From JAQUBU01 sp036677685 (GTDB taxonomy: Bacteria; Bacillota; Syntrophomonadia; Syntrophomonadales; Syntrophomonadaceae): a stretch of 64,000 nucleotides of DNA. The position numbers and the translations under genes are program-made. The notes beneath the pieces were generated by a model. The model worked only from the letters and a program-made list of their open reading frames with translations, did not search any database and was not told the DNA's origin. Shown piece by piece: positions 61,999 through 64,000 of the stretch (position 1 is its first letter; each line of letters begins with the position of its first letter). The DNA is taken from the NCBI GenBank assembly GCA_036677685.1, contig JAVBWA010000008.1, forward strand, positions 124,001 through 188,000, given 5' to 3'.

Positions 61999-62239
61999 CT
62001 CAGGCCCAGGGCCTGAGCCAGGACGATGACAAAAGCACCCTCCGGGTACTACTGATGTTCGCTTTCGCTTACTATTTAAGGTAGCGAATCTCTGCGTTAT
62101 TATCAAAAACCCGCTCAATCAACGTACTCAAGTACGCCTCAATCGCGGGCTTTTCACAATGCCTTGATCTTCACTCTTGTCATCGCCCTGGGATATTGCA
62201 GACTTTGTCGACAATCACGCTCAGGCCCAGAGCCTGAGC
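61999..62239 (-). repeat. dispersed repeat family 2, copy between spoIIIAH and the carboxylase
   Basis: The 401-bp gap holds no gene. Its core (62024-62185) is bounded by CGATGACAA and TTGTCATCG (9-bp inverted ends) and matches 47468-47588 in AACCCGCTCAATCAACGTAC, TACGCCTCAATCGCGGGCTT and the TCTGCGTTAT segment. Direct copies of CTCAGGCCCAGRGCCTGAGC (61999-62018 and 62220-62239) flank it and can each fold as a GC-rich hairpin. Confidence 0.65.
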
Positions 62240-62319
62240 ATTTTGCTCCTATTTACACTATTATAGAAATAAAGCCAAGGTATTTCAATCCAAAAATAAG
62301 TATACACAATATTTATCTA

Positions 62320-62889
62320 TTATTCACCACTATTAACAATTATAGACACTGCTGTTGATTCGCATTCGGCAAGCTGCCCCAGCAGTTCTTTAAGTTCCGT
62401 TTTTTCTTCTATGATTAAAGGAGCGGACTTTATTACTGCGGTTACGGCTCCTTTTTGCATAATAACCACACAGTCCTGATACCCTTTGGATTTTAGAATT
62501 TGTTCGGCCTTCATTTCGGCATCCATATCCTCAGTAATTTTAACCAGGCGGTTGACTGCTACAACCTGAGCCTGCGGCTCATTTTCCTGATTATTGATAA
62601 TTCCATTCAGTACATCAATCTGCTTGCCCCGGATGCGCTCCCTTTCCATGCGAAACCCCGAAAAGGATTCTTCCTTTTGATTGTCGTTCTTATCAAGCTG
62701 TTTACTGGTTTGAACCTCAGCTTCTTTATAGGTGGTGATTGCTTTTACTGGCTGCGGGCTTTCCTGATGATACACAGCACCCAGAATTTTAACCACCAGC
62801 AGAAATAAAGCAACGATCCCCAATGCTACAGCTATTTTCTTTTTAGTAATGGCGTTGGGATTCGAATTTAATATTATCATTTTATTCAT
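62320..62889 (-). CDS. spoIIIAH: stage III sporulation protein AH
   Basis: A 189-aa protein with one N-terminal membrane helix (KIAVALGIVALFLLVVKILG) and a C-terminal YscJ/FliF-like ring-building domain (AEQILKSKGYQDCVVIMQKG). SpoIIIAH in the mother cell meets SpoIIQ across the septum to form the feeding channel. It overlaps spoIIIAG by 8 bp. Confidence 0.9.
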   Translation of the reverse strand: MNKMIILNSNPNAITKKKIAVALGIVALFLLVVKILGAVYHQESPQPVKAITTYKEAEVQTSKQLDKNDNQKEESFSGFRMERERIRGKQIDVLNGIINNQENEPQAQVVAVNRLVKITEDMDAEMKAEQILKSKGYQDCVVIMQKGAVTAVIKSAPLIIEEKTELKELLGQLAECESTAVSIIVNSGE

Positions 62890-63481
62890 TAGCCGCTCCT
62901 TTCCGGGGCATTACCCTGACTTTATAAACCGGTATGTTCAAGAGAGTTGCGGTTGCATCACTCAAATTTTCCTGTACTGCTTTCCGATTTGCTCCATCAG
63001 CAACCACCAATACCCCGAGGACTTTGGGAAACTTGTCTTCAATTAAAAGCGGTGCTCCCGAAGATACCGCGATATCCTGTACCAGGTTTTCTTCCCGGCT
63101 CGTTTTCTTAACACCCTGGGTTTCACTTTCCTCGGTTTCCCGTTTTTCATCCCGGCGATTGCTGGCGTAGCTCTTTACCCCTTCGGAACTCAAGGTTAGA
63201 CCGACTTCCACCCGGCCGGCTCCATCTATTTCGGATAAAATAGATTCCAGTTCCGCAGTTAATTGAGCCTTTACACTGCCCTCCCCTAGCATTGCTTTTT
63301 CAGTACCAGTAAGTGGTGCAGCAGCTTTTTCCACCTTGCTGATTGGCCAGAGCAGAGCCAATAAACCCAGACAAATCATAATTACCATGATATAGCGGCT
63401 CTTTTTGCCTTTTAAAAAGGACCGGTTATCTTCGCCACTGTCCTGCCCTCGTCTGATCCATTCATCCAACACAATACTCAA
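62882..63481 (-). CDS. spoIIIAG: stage III sporulation protein AG
   Basis: A 199-aa protein with a membrane helix (YIMVIMICLGLLALLWPISK) and an external domain (LTAELESILSEIDGAGRVEV, FPKVLGVLVVADGANRKAV). SpoIIIAG makes a large ring of the mother-cell/forespore channel. 4-bp overlap with spoIIIAF. Confidence 0.92.
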   Translation of the reverse strand: MSIVLDEWIRRGQDSGEDNRSFLKGKKSRYIMVIMICLGLLALLWPISKVEKAAAPLTGTEKAMLGEGSVKAQLTAELESILSEIDGAGRVEVGLTLSSEGVKSYASNRRDEKRETEESETQGVKKTSREENLVQDIAVSSGAPLLIEDKFPKVLGVLVVADGANRKAVQENLSDATATLLNIPVYKVRVMPRKGAANE

Positions 63482-64000
63482 CCCCCTTCAAATTCTATTT
63501 CAATATTAGCTTTGGGCAGTCCGTAGAGGTTGCGCAGCAAAGCCAATATTTTCTCCTGGATCTGGGCTTTTTCCGCTTCGCCAGCCACAGTCCGATTCTC
63601 CGAAAACACCTGGGTATTCGCTGTTTCTTTAGACTGGTTGGCTTGGCCGGGGGTTACTATAATATGAAGTTTTTCCAGAGTCCCCTGCTGCCCCAGATCT
63701 ATTTTGGTTTCCATTTGCTGCACTCCCGGAATCAGCATGGCTATACTGGCTATTTGTCCTTGCATTTTCTCCCTGACGGCTGCATTATTGCTTTCTGTAA
63801 TTTGCCGGTTGATAACCTGGCCTTTTTTTATGATCTCTTCACTTTGGTCAACATTTGACTGCAAGTCCCAAAGTTTGACTTCAAATTGCTGCTGGCTGAA
63901 AAGCACGGAAAGCACCGGACTCAAAATGCTGATTAAAATAAACAAACCTATCGCAAAACGTACAAATGGCTTAAGTCCACCATCGGGCAGCAGTATTTCC
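63478..64000 (-). CDS. spoIIIAF: stage III sporulation protein AF (5' end beyond the window)
   Basis: The reading frame stays open to the right edge. The visible product is at least 173 residues: EILLPDGGLKPFVRFAIGLF, then LISILSPVLSVLF (membrane segment), then a soluble domain ending AKIQEKILALLRNLYGLPK-type sequence (actual KAQIQEKILALLRNLYGLPK). SpoIIIAF is an integral membrane part of the SpoIIIA complex. The gene is incomplete only because the window ends. Confidence 0.88.
   Translation of the reverse strand, partial: EILLPDGGLKPFVRFAIGLFILISILSPVLSVLFSQQQFEVKLWDLQSNVDQSEEIIKKGQVINRQITESNNAAVREKMQGQIASIAMLIPGVQQMETKIDLGQQGTLEKLHIIVTPGQANQSKETANTQVFSENRTVAGEAEKAQIQEKILALLRNLYGLPKANIEIEFEGG

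Noticed and set aside
61999..62018. GC-rich hairpin CTCAGGCCCAGGGCCTGAGC as a simple terminator
   Set aside because: No T-tract on either strand and an almost identical copy lies 220 bp away flanking a repeat, so it is treated as part of the repeat.
1..64000. CRISPR arrays, tRNA and rRNA genes, intact prophage or insertion sequences
   Set aside because: No regularly spaced direct repeats, no cloverleaf or rRNA-like stretches and no complete transposase or phage genes were seen on reading.

Overview
The window reads as chromosomal DNA of a spore-forming, anaerobic, Gram-positive bacterium of the Clostridia. The gene families and layout resemble Syntrophomonadaceae such as Syntrophomonas; this is an inference from content and synteny, since no search was run. 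Supporting signs are the sigF operon, spoIIM, spo0A, spoIVB and spoIIIAF-AH, strong AGGAGG ribosome sites with frequent TTG/GTG starts, ferredoxin-containing MinD-like ATPases, and System II cytochrome c maturation.

Layout. 1-590 is a decayed region. 586-4036 is a ferrous iron uptake operon (DtxR-type regulator, Cys-rich membrane peptide, FeoA, FeoB) with two perfect Fur-type palindromes and DtxR-like operators. 4097-9340 holds DUF1847 and DUF5320 proteins divergent from two ferredoxin-containing MinD-like ATPases, Mrp/NBP35, a DUF134-NifX fusion and a NifX protein. These look like Fe-S or metallocofactor handling, under repeated CATATG(C/T)TCA operator-like sites. After dodecin (9430-9624) come a FadR-type regulator and a sigma-54 activator (9844-12781). 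A convergent respiratory operon follows (20887 down to 12746): a Tat-exported molybdopterin oxidoreductase, a four-cluster ferredoxin subunit, a TorD-like chaperone, a pentaheme cytochrome c, a cytochrome b, ResB and CcsA. A near-consensus -24/-12 promoter lies upstream at 21022-21037.

20888-21945 is a gene-poor stretch with that promoter, a dispersed repeat, an IS110-type transposase relic and a 21-bp hairpin. From 21946 to the end nearly everything is on the minus strand and follows the Bacillus/Clostridium sporulation and housekeeping order: sigF-spoIIAB-spoIIAA-dacF, pdp-deoB-xerD-yqzK-like-spoIIM, a CBS-domain pyrophosphatase, endonuclease Q, nudF, DUF3866, M20 peptidase, two glycan-type enzymes, SteB-SteA, spo0A, spoIVB, recN, argR, nadK, tlyA, dxs, ispA, xseBA, folD, a TsaD-like paralogue, nusB, DUF2273-amaP-asp23, accC, a carboxyltransferase/biotin-carrier fusion, and spoIIIAH-AG-AF, which runs off the right edge.

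The outstanding element is about 590 nt of structured non-coding DNA on the minus strand (51732-52318) between ispA and a 190-aa membrane protein with a DxxxD motif. Location, partner protein, a perfect 13-bp closing helix and nested hairpins identify it as an OLE RNA with its partner OapA. A second notable element is an unlisted 41-codon gene (35044-35169) divergent from nudF that resembles MciZ, the mother-cell FtsZ inhibitor, preceded by a SigE-like promoter. Two dispersed intergenic repeat families and two in-frame gene fusions that keep an internal ribosome site are also reported.
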